NCBI GenBank assembly: GCA_031553415.1
Contig: JAVBLO010000073.1
Span: 1 to 39,176, forward strand
Length of the DNA stretch: 39,176 bases
Direction: 5' to 3'
Origin: JAIRVZ01 sp031553415
Lineage (GTDB): Bacteria; Bacteroidota; Bacteroidia; Bacteroidales; Azobacteroidaceae
Shown: positions 25,275 to 32,938 of the stretch, piece by piece
How positions within the stretch are numbered: position 1 is the stretch's first letter
Layout: the number at the start of each line of letters is the position of its first letter
Translations under genes and position numbers: made by a program
Notes under the pieces: generated by a model
Databases searched by the model: none
What the model was told of the DNA's origin: nothing
The model's input: the letters and a program-made list of their open reading frames with translations, nothing else

Positions 25275-25280
25275 TTTTAT

Positions 25281-25288
25281 TACCTTTG
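25281..25288 (+). promoter_or_regulatory. -7 box (TACCTTTG) for metK
   Basis: TACCTTTG matches TAnnTTTG. Transcription from about 25295 would give a leader of about 155 nt before the metK ATG, unusually long beside the 15-55 nt spacings elsewhere in the window. Confidence 0.7.
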
Positions 25289-25299
25289 CGCTCAAGTTA

Positions 25300-25351
25300 A
25301 TGTGGACAGATTTGTAATGCTTGCAACCACCTAAAAAAATGCTAAAAGGTT
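25300..25351 (+). promoter_or_regulatory. SAM-II/SAM-V-like riboswitch candidate in the metK leader
   Basis: In order the leader shows GTGG (25302-25305), GATTT (25309-25313), then 8 nt, TGCA (25322-25325), CCAC (25327-25330, pairing with GTGG), CTAAAAAAA, and GCTAAAAGG (25341-25349). The SAM-II aptamer has the same series: P1 strand, GAUUU, 8 nt, UGCA, P1' strand, A-rich loop, GCUAAAA. GCA/TGC (25323-25325 with 25340-25342) could start the pseudoknot stem. Deviations are an extra ACA between P1 and GATTT and no clean second half of P2. Position upstream of SAM synthetase is what such a riboswitch would have. Confidence 0.55.
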
Positions 25352-25421
25352 TTATCCTTCATTTACTGCTTGTAAAAGTATTTCTTTAGTTGTTTTTCCT
25401 TTCACAAATTTTGTTCATAAG

Positions 25422-25447
25422 TTTTTAAAAGTTTTATCATTTAAAAA
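25422..25447 (+). promoter_or_regulatory. Hairpin ending 3 nt before the metK start
   Basis: TTTTTAAA (25422-25429) pairs with TTTAAAAA (25440-25447), a weak AT stem directly before ATG 25451. It could be the expression platform by which the leader controls initiation; this is inference. Confidence 0.3.
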
Positions 25448-25450
25448 GTT

Positions 25451-26743
25451 ATGAGTTATTTATTCACTTCCGAATCAGTATCAGAAGGTCATCCCGACAA
25501 AGTCGCGGACCAAATTTCTGATGCCTTACTTGATGAGTTTCTGGCTTATGATCCTAACTCAAAAGTAGCATGCGAAACATTAGTGACAACCGGTCAGGTA
25601 GTATTGGCCGGCGAAGTAAAATCAACAGCGTATGTTGATGTTCCTGAAGTTGCCCGTAGGGTAATTGAAAAAATCGGGTATACTAAAAGTGAGTATCAGT
25701 TCGAAGCCAAGTCGTGTGGTGTGTTGAGCGCTATACATGAACAATCGGGCGATATTAACCGTGGTGTTGAACGTCAGGACCCATTGAACCAAGGAGCTGG
25801 CGACCAAGGTATGATGTTTGGTTATGCAACCAACGAAACAGAAAACTATATGCCGTTGGCATTGGATCTATCCCATAGTTTACTGTTGGAATTAGCTAGT
25901 ATCCGTAAAAATGAATTGCATCTGATGCCATACTTAAGACCTGATGCTAAATCGCAGGTTACTATTAAGTACAATGAAAATGGAACTCCTGAGTATATTG
26001 ATACAATTGTAGTTTCCACTCAACATGATGAATTTATTTTGCCGGGGGATAATAGCTTAGCGGCACAATTGAAAGCCGATGAAGCGATGCAGAAAAAAAT
26101 TACGGAAGATGTTAAGAATATTCTTATTCCGAGAGTGAAAGCTGATTATCCGGATCGTGTAAAAGTTTTATTTACAGACAAAATAAAGTACCATGTTAAT
26201 CCAACAGGTAAATTCGTTATCGGAGGTCCTCATGGGGATACCGGCTTAACTGGAAGGAAAATTATCGTAGATACTTATGGAGGAAAAGGCGCTCATGGAG
26301 GTGGTGCGTTTTCAGGAAAAGATCCATCAAAAGTTGACCGTTCTGCGGCTTATGCCGCCCGTCATATAGCTAAAAATCTTGTTGCCGCCGGAGTTAGCGA
26401 TGAAGTATTGGTACAGGTTGCTTATGCTATTGGTGTGGCCGAACCCATGAATATTTTTGTCAATACTTATGGTAGAAGTAAAGTAAGTATGACTGACAGT
26501 GAAATTGCTGAAAGAATAGGAAGAATATTCGATATGCGTCCTAAAGCTATTGAAAACCGTTTGAAATTACGCAATCCGATTTATTCGGAAACAGCAGCTT
26601 ATGGTCACATGGGACGTAAACCTGAAATTGTAACGAAAAAATTCAATTCCAGGTATACTACACCAATTCAGTTGGAAGTGGAACTATTCACTTGGGAAAA
26701 GCTTGATTTCGTAGATAATATTAAACGCGAATTTGGTTTGTAA
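25451..26743 (+). CDS. metK: S-adenosylmethionine synthetase
   Basis: MetK makes SAM from methionine and ATP. The 430-residue protein contains SESVSEGHPDKVADQISDA near residue 6 (ATP site), GAGDQGMMFGYATNET near 116 (methionine-binding hexapeptide region), and GAHGGGAFSGKDPSKVDRSA near 280 (P-loop-like phosphate site). Length is at the long end, as in other Bacteroidales. It has its own promoter and a long leader with riboswitch-like features. A 31-bp palindrome separates it from pepE. Confidence 0.98.
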   Translation: MSYLFTSESVSEGHPDKVADQISDALLDEFLAYDPNSKVACETLVTTGQVVLAGEVKSTAYVDVPEVARRVIEKIGYTKSEYQFEAKSCGVLSAIHEQSGDINRGVERQDPLNQGAGDQGMMFGYATNETENYMPLALDLSHSLLLELASIRKNELHLMPYLRPDAKSQVTIKYNENGTPEYIDTIVVSTQHDEFILPGDNSLAAQLKADEAMQKKITEDVKNILIPRVKADYPDRVKVLFTDKIKYHVNPTGKFVIGGPHGDTGLTGRKIIVDTYGGKGAHGGGAFSGKDPSKVDRSAAYAARHIAKNLVAAGVSDEVLVQVAYAIGVAEPMNIFVNTYGRSKVSMTDSEIAERIGRIFDMRPKAIENRLKLRNPIYSETAAYGHMGRKPEIVTKKFNSRYTTPIQLEVELFTWEKLDFVDNIKREFGL

Positions 26744-26750
26744 TAATTTC

Positions 26751-26829
26751 AGACAGGATTAACTGGATTTTCAGGATTTATAAAATATAATTATTAAAAT
26801 AAATCCTGAAAATCCAGTTAATCCTGTCT
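26751..26829. repeat. 31-bp perfect inverted repeat between metK and pepE
   Basis: The left arm 26751-26781 begins AGACAGGATTAACTGG and the right arm 26799-26829 ends CCAGTTAATCCTGTCT; the two are exact reverse complements over 31 nt with a 17-nt AT loop. Perfect pairing over this length argues for recent spread or active maintenance. A degenerate half lies after uvrA. Confidence 0.9.
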
Positions 26830-26844
26830 CTAAAACATTTGGTT

Positions 26845-27549
26845 ATGAGATTATTGTTGTTGAGTAATTCGACTAACCCAGGAGAAACTTATTTAGAATG
26901 GACAAAAAGTTCAATAAAAAGTTTCCTGGGAGAAAAAGCTGTAAATGCTGTTTTTATTCCTTATGCAGCAGTTACTTTCAGCTATGATGAATATGAGTCT
27001 AAAGTTGAAAAGTGTTTTGCCGAATTAGGTCATCATGTTATAGGCATACACCATTTTCCGGATCTGGTAAATGCTATTAAAAATGCGGAAGCAATTGTAG
27101 TAGGCGGTGGAAATACCTGGAGATTGGTGCAACAACTGCACCTCAATCAATTGATGGAGCCTATACGTGAAAAAGTATTATCCGGTATTCCATACATTGG
27201 CTGGAGTGCGGGAAGCAATATTGCTTGTCCTACATTGCAAACAACCAATGATATGCCTGTAATAAATCCTATTAGCTTTGAAACGTTGAGTTTAATCCCT
27301 TTCCAGATTAATCCTCACTATTTGGATGTTCATCCTGAAGGTTTCGGTGGAGAAACGCGCGAAATGAGAATCAATGAGTTTATCGAAATTAATCCGGATG
27401 TGTATGTGATTGGTCTAAGGGAATCAACAGGGTTAAAAATAGAAAATAATCAACTGGAATTAATTGGTAATAAAACAATTCGGGTTTTTAAGAAAGGTGA
27501 AAGTCCAAGAGAAGTGGGAAATTCAAATGAACTTTCATTTTTACTCTAA
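26845..27549 (+). CDS. pepE: Dipeptidase E (alpha-aspartyl dipeptidase)
   Basis: PepE is a cytoplasmic serine peptidase of family S51 that cleaves Asp-Xaa dipeptides. The 234-residue product begins MRLLLLSNSTNPGETYLEW, has IVVGGGNTWRL near residue 85 and the nucleophile serine in GWSAGSN near 120; a His in QINPHYLDVH follows. ATG 26845 is chosen; an in-frame TTG two codons upstream is not needed. Its stop is 3 nt from the stop of convergent marC, so no terminator fits between them. Confidence 0.93.
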   Translation: MRLLLLSNSTNPGETYLEWTKSSIKSFLGEKAVNAVFIPYAAVTFSYDEYESKVEKCFAELGHHVIGIHHFPDLVNAIKNAEAIVVGGGNTWRLVQQLHLNQLMEPIREKVLSGIPYIGWSAGSNIACPTLQTTNDMPVINPISFETLSLIPFQINPHYLDVHPEGFGGETREMRINEFIEINPDVYVIGLRESTGLKIENNQLELIGNKTIRVFKKGESPREVGNSNELSFLL

Positions 27550-27552
27550 AGT

Positions 27553-28140
27553 TTATTGTGGAAGCAAATGTGCAATATTATTCATAAACAATTTCACAGA
27601 AATTGCTAAAAGAATAATTCCAAAAAACTTACGCAGCACGAAAATGCCGCCTTTGCCTAATATCTTTTCAAAAAATCCAACATATCTTAATACAAAGTAG
27701 ACCAGTACCATATTTACCAACAGACCCAATAGGATATTTATCTGGTGATATTCCGCTTTTAACGATAATAAAGTTGTGAAAGCGCCAGGACCGGCAATCA
27801 AAGGGAAAACTATAGGAACAATAGTCGCATTTCCATTTGGACCGTCATTTTTGAAAATTTCCACTCCAAATGTCATTTCAATTGCAATGACAAAAATAAC
27901 CAAGGCTCCAGCTACCGCAAATGAAGTTACATCTACATTGAAAAGGCTTAAAATCCAGTCTCCCACAAAGAAAAATCCAACAAGGATGATTGTTGCATAT
28001 ATTGCAGCCTTACACGCGCTGTATGCTAATTTTTTCTCTTTTATACCAATAAAGATAGGCAGACAACCTGTAAGGTCAATGATTGCAAACAAAACTATGA
28101 ATGCACTTAAAAATTCTTTGAATTGGAAATTGAAATCCAT
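27553..28140 (-). CDS. MarC family integral membrane protein
   Basis: A 195-residue inner-membrane protein with about six hydrophobic helices. MarC/UPF0056 blocks are visible: FAIIDLTGCLPIFIGI near residue 18, IVPIVFPLIAGPGAFTT near 107 and the C-terminal KFFGIILLAISVKLF. Once linked to multiple antibiotic resistance, the family has no proven role. It lies 3 nt downstream of a small lipoprotein gene and in the same minus-strand run as the aspartokinase. Confidence 0.92.
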   Translation of the reverse strand: MDFNFQFKEFLSAFIVLFAIIDLTGCLPIFIGIKEKKLAYSACKAAIYATIILVGFFFVGDWILSLFNVDVTSFAVAGALVIFVIAIEMTFGVEIFKNDGPNGNATIVPIVFPLIAGPGAFTTLLSLKAEYHQINILLGLLVNMVLVYFVLRYVGFFEKILGKGGIFVLRKFFGIILLAISVKLFMNNIAHLLPQ

Positions 28141-28143
28141 ATG

Positions 28144-28590
28144 TTATCGCATCATTTTTACAACAAAAGTGCAAGCCGGCGGATTCTCTTCAAAAAAACT
28201 ACTGTCTTTGAAAACAAAGGTAATCCATCCCGGAGAAATTTCACATGTATATTGGTATGTCCATTGATAGCCGGTATTGTCCATGTCAAAATAATCAAAT
28301 GGGAGAGGAGAGTCTACCTTTATATCATTGACATAATGAACGAAATATGTTGCTATCATGCCTTCATCATATATCTGTTGTGTTAATTCTTTAATTTGTA
28401 CATCACAATAGTAGATGCCTGGAGAATCGTAATGCCAAGAATATCTGCTTGATCCTCCAATATCATATTCTTCAGAAAAAACCCAATTGCCATCAAAATG
28501 TTGTTCAGTAACATAATATTCGTCAGAACAAGATACTGCCAATAAAGCGAATAAATTGATAAATAAACTTGTTTTAAAGATATTCTTCAT
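28144..28590 (-). CDS. Small uncharacterised lipoprotein
   Basis: A 148-residue protein with a lipoprotein signal (LLAVSC, Cys near residue 21) followed by SDEYYVTEQHFDGNWVFSE. The rest is aromatic and acidic with predicted beta character and no motif I recognise. It is packed between the aspartokinase (6 nt) and marC (3 nt), so it is cotranscribed with both. Function unknown; outer-membrane location is expected from the signal. Confidence 0.75.
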   Translation of the reverse strand: MKNIFKTSLFINLFALLAVSCSDEYYVTEQHFDGNWVFSEEYDIGGSSRYSWHYDSPGIYYCDVQIKELTQQIYDEGMIATYFVHYVNDIKVDSPLPFDYFDMDNTGYQWTYQYTCEISPGWITFVFKDSSFFEENPPACTFVVKMMR

Positions 28591-28596
28591 AATTTT

Positions 28597-29985
28597 TTAA
28601 TTATTAGTAGCACAAAGTGAATCATTTAACGCAATAACAGCTTTTGAATAAGCACCTCTTTCAATTACAAATTGCATATTGACTTGTTTTAATGATTGTC
28701 CGAAACATTCAATATTAATATTGTTATCACTTAGAGCTTTGGCTGCTTTATATAGAAATCCGGGATGGGCAATATTGGTTCCCATGCAACAAACGATAGA
28801 AACCGGTTTAACTACAACCTGATATACGGCCTCCCGTAATTCTTCTATCATTTTATGGACGTATGGTTTATCCCATGCAACCATTGTAATGCTATTGGCA
28901 TTGGTTGATTTCAGGATATAGCTGACATTGTGTTTTTGCAGTATTTCCATAACCCGTAAATCGTATCCCACTTCGCCAACCATCATTGGGTCATGCACTT
29001 CAAATGCAATTACATTATCTGTTCCCGATACAATTTCAACCTTGGGTTCAGGTGAAATATAATCTTTGGAAATTAAAGTTCCCGGGTGATTCGGTTCGAA
29101 AGTGTTCTTAATCCGGATATTAATGCCGGCAAGTTCAAGTGGTTTAGAGGCTTTGGGATGAATGGCTTCCATGCCAACATCAGCCAATTGGTCTGCAATA
29201 ATGAAATTGGTTTTTCCGACAGGAATGGATTTATCTGGTCCAACTAATTTCGGATCTGCACTTGAAAGGTGGAATTCCTTATGGATAATTGCTTCATCTG
29301 CATTTAGTTCAACAGCGATTTTACAGAATGTGACTTCTGAATATCCCCGGTCGAAAGCCCGCATAATACCTTCTGTTCCTTTTGTATATCCGGTAGCAAT
29401 ACATATCGTTTTGCTGAAATCAATACCTTTAAAAGCTTTGTGGATACGTTCATCGATTGTTAATGGCTCATTGTCATTAAAACCGCAAAGGTCAATGAAT
29501 GTTGAATGTATCCCGTTGTTGTTGAGTATGTTATAAGAATTCCATGCGGAATGGGCTTCCCCTAAGGACGCCAGGATTTCCCGGGCCGCCAGATATATAT
29601 TGCTTTTTTCAACATAACCTGATGCAATAACCTGATACATTGAATGCAGATATGTTTTAGCCTGTTTGATACGGAATAAAAGGAATTGTTCGGCATCTGC
29701 CAGGTTAAGTCCGATGGATTCAAAACCTTCATTAATTAACAATAATTTTTCATATAAAAGGTCAAGTGCGGTATTATAGTCATCTGCATTTAAAAATTTA
29801 GCATAAACTCCTGGTTCTCCCGTTTTCTTATGTTCCAACAACCAGTTGGTGACATTATTATATGCGGATACCACAAATATGCGGTTGTACATTTCCTTCT
29901 GAGTGCGGTTGCCTTTGATAATATTATTCAGGCAATCTTCGAACTGGGACATCGAAGTCCCCCCAATTTTTTCTACTGTTAACAT
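28597..29985 (-). CDS. ask: Aspartate kinase of the ectoine-associated (Ask_Ect) type
   Basis: It phosphorylates aspartate, the first step to lysine, threonine, methionine or, in some organisms, ectoine. The 462-residue protein begins MLTVEKIGGTSMSQFED, where ordinary LysC/ThrA enzymes read KFGGTS. VEKIGGTSMS and LLEHKKTGEPGVYAKF are, as I recall the family, characteristic of Ask_Ect aspartokinases. A kinase domain (about 1-290) is followed by two ACT domains (VRVMEILQKHNVSY and the C-terminal AAKALSDNNINIECFGQS). No ectoine genes are in the window. A TAnnTTTG box lies upstream at 30017-30010. Confidence 0.88.
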   Translation of the reverse strand: MLTVEKIGGTSMSQFEDCLNNIIKGNRTQKEMYNRIFVVSAYNNVTNWLLEHKKTGEPGVYAKFLNADDYNTALDLLYEKLLLINEGFESIGLNLADAEQFLLFRIKQAKTYLHSMYQVIASGYVEKSNIYLAAREILASLGEAHSAWNSYNILNNNGIHSTFIDLCGFNDNEPLTIDERIHKAFKGIDFSKTICIATGYTKGTEGIMRAFDRGYSEVTFCKIAVELNADEAIIHKEFHLSSADPKLVGPDKSIPVGKTNFIIADQLADVGMEAIHPKASKPLELAGINIRIKNTFEPNHPGTLISKDYISPEPKVEIVSGTDNVIAFEVHDPMMVGEVGYDLRVMEILQKHNVSYILKSTNANSITMVAWDKPYVHKMIEELREAVYQVVVKPVSIVCCMGTNIAHPGFLYKAAKALSDNNINIECFGQSLKQVNMQFVIERGAYSKAVIALNDSLCATNN

Positions 29986-30009
29986 CTATGCGTTTATAAA
30001 TTTATTTTG

Positions 30010-30017
30010 CAAAAATA
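30010..30017 (-). promoter_or_regulatory. -7 box (TATTTTTG) for the aspartokinase-lipoprotein-marC operon
   Basis: The minus strand reads TATTTTTG, 24 nt before the aspartokinase ATG at 29985. Confidence 0.65.
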
Positions 30018-30048
30018 ATAGTTTTCTGTTTACTTTTTGATATGCGCA

Positions 30049-30894
30049 TTATTTATTTGCCATGTGCACGGTTAATTGAGGAAATGGGATATTGATGTTT
30101 GCAGCATTAAAGGCATTGTAAATTTGCTCATTCATGCTGAAATAAACATCCCAGTAATCTTCTTTGATAGACCAGCACCTGATAACTAAATCTACCGAAC
30201 TGTTGTTCAATTTGGTTACAGCAATAAGGGGAGCAGGTTCTTGGTGAATGCGACTATCTTTTTTTAATAATTCTTGTACGATAAATCTTGCTTTTTCGAC
30301 ATCTTCTCCATAGCCAATGCCGATTACCCATTCAATCCGGCGATTAACCTGATTTGAATAGTTCATGATAATTCCTGTTGAAAGTCCGCCGTTAGGAACA
30401 AAAATCGTACGGTTATCCGGTGTTGTAAGCACAGTATTGAAAATTTGGATTTCTTTTACAATTCCTCCCTGGTTTTGAGCTTCAATATAGTCTCCTACTT
30501 TATAAGGTTTAAAAAGTAAAATCATTACTCCTCCGGCAAAATTCTGTAAAGTTCCGCTTAGGGCCATACCGATAGCAACTCCGGCAGAAGCAAGGATAGC
30601 AACAAAAGAGGTGCTGTTTATTCCTAAAATATTGATGATTATAAGTAATAATATAATGTTTAATGTGATATTGACTAAACTTTTCAGGAACGATTCGATA
30701 GAAGGCTCAGCTTCCCGTCTTTTCAATATTTTAAGGAAGAGTGAATTTAAATATTTGATTATCTTTTTTCCGATAACATAAATAATGATACAAATCAGTA
30801 GTTTGAAACCGAATTTGAGACTCATATCAATCAGTGTTTTTAGAGCATCATGCAGCGATATACTTCCCAAATGAAATTGTTTTAATTCTTCCAT
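30049..30894 (-). CDS. mscS: Small-conductance mechanosensitive channel
   Basis: A 281-residue MscS channel that releases solutes on sudden loss of osmolarity. Three hydrophobic helices lie in about 20-130; the pore helix reads ASAGVAIGMALSGTLQNFAG near residue 95-114, followed by the beta domain (YKVGDYIEAQNQGGIVKEI) and NTVLTTPDNRTIFVPNG, all typical. The C-terminal alpha/beta vestibule is present. It has its own promoter, divergent from the TPR/PD40 gene, and precedes the aspartokinase on the same strand. Confidence 0.95.
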   Translation of the reverse strand: MEELKQFHLGSISLHDALKTLIDMSLKFGFKLLICIIIYVIGKKIIKYLNSLFLKILKRREAEPSIESFLKSLVNITLNIILLLIIINILGINSTSFVAILASAGVAIGMALSGTLQNFAGGVMILLFKPYKVGDYIEAQNQGGIVKEIQIFNTVLTTPDNRTIFVPNGGLSTGIIMNYSNQVNRRIEWVIGIGYGEDVEKARFIVQELLKKDSRIHQEPAPLIAVTKLNNSSVDLVIRCWSIKEDYWDVYFSMNEQIYNAFNAANINIPFPQLTVHMANK

Positions 30895-30929
30895 ATCGAA
30901 TTTACTTTAATTAAAAGTTGAAAATCGGG

Positions 30930-30937
30930 CAAAGATA
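30930..30937 (-). promoter_or_regulatory. -7 box (TATCTTTG) for mscS
   Basis: The minus strand reads TATCTTTG, 35 nt before the mscS ATG at 30894; back-to-back with the promoter of the next plus gene. Confidence 0.65.
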
Positions 30938-30981
30938 ACATATTTTTAAGAGTTAAATATTTCAGATTTACAAAATGTCCT

Positions 30982-30989
30982 TATCTTTG
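30982..30989 (+). promoter_or_regulatory. -7 box (TATCTTTG) for the TPR/PD40-nfeD-floA operon
   Basis: TATCTTTG matches TAnnTTTG, 33 nt before the first ATG at 31023. Confidence 0.65.
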
Positions 30990-31022
30990 GGATTGCAAAA
31001 TTAACGGTACATACAAATTTTT

Positions 31023-32441
31023 ATGATGAAACGTTTAACAATATTATTCGTAATAGTTCTTTTTTGTGTAAATGGCTATTCCCAGGTGCCAACACTGGAA
31101 GAAGCAAAAGCTTTGTATCTTAAAGGGGAATATGCCAAAGCGTTACCTGCTTTTGAAAACGTTGTAAAAACAACTCCCAATAATTCGTCTTACAATCAGT
31201 GGTATGGAAATTGCCTGCTGGAAACAGGGAAAACTGATGAATCGGAAAAATATTTGAAATTTGCAGCATCTAAAAACGTAAGGGAGTCTTTCCGTTCACT
31301 TGGAAAATTATATTTTATACAATATAAATTTAAAGAATCGGAAGAATCGTATGAGAAATACCTCGTTTTTTTAAGGAAAGAAAAACAAGTGAAAGAAATT
31401 GAAACTTATGAAACGTTGAAATCTCAATCGAAAGAAGCAGCCCGTATGCTGTCTCATTGCGAAGATATTCAGATCATTGATAGCATGATTGTTAATAAGA
31501 AAGATTTTCTTAAAGCATACGGATTATTAAGTAAAGAGGCTGGAACTGTTTTTGAATCAAATGGTTTCCCTGTATATGAAAATCAATTGCAGGATAAACG
31601 ATATTATACCAAAATGGATAATAAGAAAAAGTACCGTTTGTATAGTCAAACCAAGTTAATGAATAAATGGTCGGAAGAAACACTGTTGAAATTATTGGTT
31701 GATTCTGTTGCAAATGATAATTATCCGTTTGTGTTATCGGATGGAGTGACTATTTATTATGCATCTACAGGTCAAGGTTCCATTGGTGGATATGATTTGT
31801 TCGTAACCCGTTATAATTCAAGTTCAAACACTTACTTTAAACCCGAACAATTAGGAATGCCTTTTAACTCTCCATATAATGATTATATGCTGGCAATAGA
31901 CGAATATAATGGCGTAGGCTATTTTGCAACCGATCGTTTTCAGCCTGAAGGTAAAGTGGTTATATATACATTTATTCCTAATAAAGAAAAGGTTACGATT
32001 GAATCAGATAATGAAAATTATTTGATAAACAGGGCTCAAATAACATCAATCAAACAATCTCAAAAGAAGGATGTAAATTATGCTTTTTTGTTGCAACAAA
32101 TTAAAAAAGATCAACAAAAACATCAGGAAAAAGTAGCTCGTGAATTTGAATTTGTGATTAATGATAACATTGTATATTATAAAATAGATGACTTTGAAAG
32201 TCATGCAGCTAAACAGCTATTTGTACAATATCAGGACATAAAGAAGCAATTGACTATATTGAATAATCAATTGGAAGATAAAAGAAAAGCATATCCGGAA
32301 GGAATTCCTGCTAAAAAAGCCAGCTTGTCGAAATCAATTCTTGCTGATGAAAAGAAATCGGAAGATTTGGCTGTGCAATGTAATGAATTGGCAGTACAAA
32401 CCCGTAATACTGAAATTAAATACTTAAGAAATAACCGCTAA
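31023..32441 (+). CDS. Secreted TPR and PD40 (WD40-like) repeat protein
   Basis: A 472-residue exported protein (signal ending NGYSQ near residue 21). TPR units follow: LEEAKALYLKGEYAKALPAF, NSSYNQWYGNCLLETGKTDE and ESFRSLGKLYFIQYKF. A central PD40-like segment reads YPFVLSDGVTIYYASTG and GGYDLFVTRY. The C-terminus is a Lys/Glu/Gln-rich likely coiled coil. This layout recalls periplasmic scaffold proteins such as PorE-type factors, but the peptidoglycan-binding domain is missing, so the role is open. Start may be 31023 or the next codon, also ATG. nfeD follows after 5 nt. Confidence 0.75.
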   Translation: MMKRLTILFVIVLFCVNGYSQVPTLEEAKALYLKGEYAKALPAFENVVKTTPNNSSYNQWYGNCLLETGKTDESEKYLKFAASKNVRESFRSLGKLYFIQYKFKESEESYEKYLVFLRKEKQVKEIETYETLKSQSKEAARMLSHCEDIQIIDSMIVNKKDFLKAYGLLSKEAGTVFESNGFPVYENQLQDKRYYTKMDNKKKYRLYSQTKLMNKWSEETLLKLLVDSVANDNYPFVLSDGVTIYYASTGQGSIGGYDLFVTRYNSSSNTYFKPEQLGMPFNSPYNDYMLAIDEYNGVGYFATDRFQPEGKVVIYTFIPNKEKVTIESDNENYLINRAQITSIKQSQKKDVNYAFLLQQIKKDQQKHQEKVAREFEFVINDNIVYYKIDDFESHAAKQLFVQYQDIKKQLTILNNQLEDKRKAYPEGIPAKKASLSKSILADEKKSEDLAVQCNELAVQTRNTEIKYLRNNR

Positions 32442-32446
32442 TATAT

Positions 32447-32929
32447 ATGGATATTTTAATAACATCTGTACTTCTCATTTTAGGAATTATATTGGTTTTG
32501 GCCGAGATTTTCCTTTTACCCGGAATAACAATTGCAATTGCAGGCGGTGCTATTTTTGTAGGTGGAGGACTTTTTTATGCTTATACTCATTTAGGAGCTG
32601 AAGGTGGGAATATAGCTTTGGCGGCTTCTGTTATAGTATTTGTAGTTACTTTCTTTTGGCTTATAAAATCGAAGGCAATCAATAAAATCGGATTGCATAC
32701 AGATATAGATTCGACTGTTGCCGATAAAAAAGTGATGAATTTAATTAAAGAAGGAGATGAAGGAATCACGGTTTCCCGCTTGAATCCCATTGGCAAAGTG
32801 AAAGTCGGTCAAATTACGATTGAAGCAAAAACACTTGGCGATTTTGTTGATGAAGATGTGGAGGTTATTGTTTTGAAAGTATATCCGACACAGATAGTTG
32901 TTAAAGAGAAAGAAGTTATTAATTCTTAA
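32447..32929 (+). CDS. nfeD: NfeD-like membrane protein
   Basis: A 160-residue short NfeD without the protease domain. Three hydrophobic segments (about 4-24, 26-48, 55-75) precede a C-terminal OB-fold: GDEGITVSRLNPIGKVKVGQ then FVDEDVEVIVLKV. Short NfeD proteins partner flotillin-like proteins in membrane microdomains, and the next gene here is floA, 9 nt downstream, matching that known pairing. Confidence 0.9.
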   Translation: MDILITSVLLILGIILVLAEIFLLPGITIAIAGGAIFVGGGLFYAYTHLGAEGGNIALAASVIVFVVTFFWLIKSKAINKIGLHTDIDSTVADKKVMNLIKEGDEGITVSRLNPIGKVKVGQITIEAKTLGDFVDEDVEVIVLKVYPTQIVVKEKEVINS

Positions 32930-32938
32930 TTAATTGAT

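Noticed and set aside
25148..25280. A small gene between the TonB-receptor-like gene and metK
   Set aside because: No frame with a start and plausible protein was found. The stretch is filled by two heptamer arrays and AT-rich spacer.
25300..25318. Leader peptide ATG TGG ACA GAT TTG TAA (MWTDL) before metK
   Set aside because: Five codons without Met or Cys runs, overlapping the riboswitch-like GATTT motif. Chance is the simpler reading.
26839..26844. TTG start for pepE
   Set aside because: ATG 26845 gives MRLLLLSN, the normal family start. The TTG adds only two residues.
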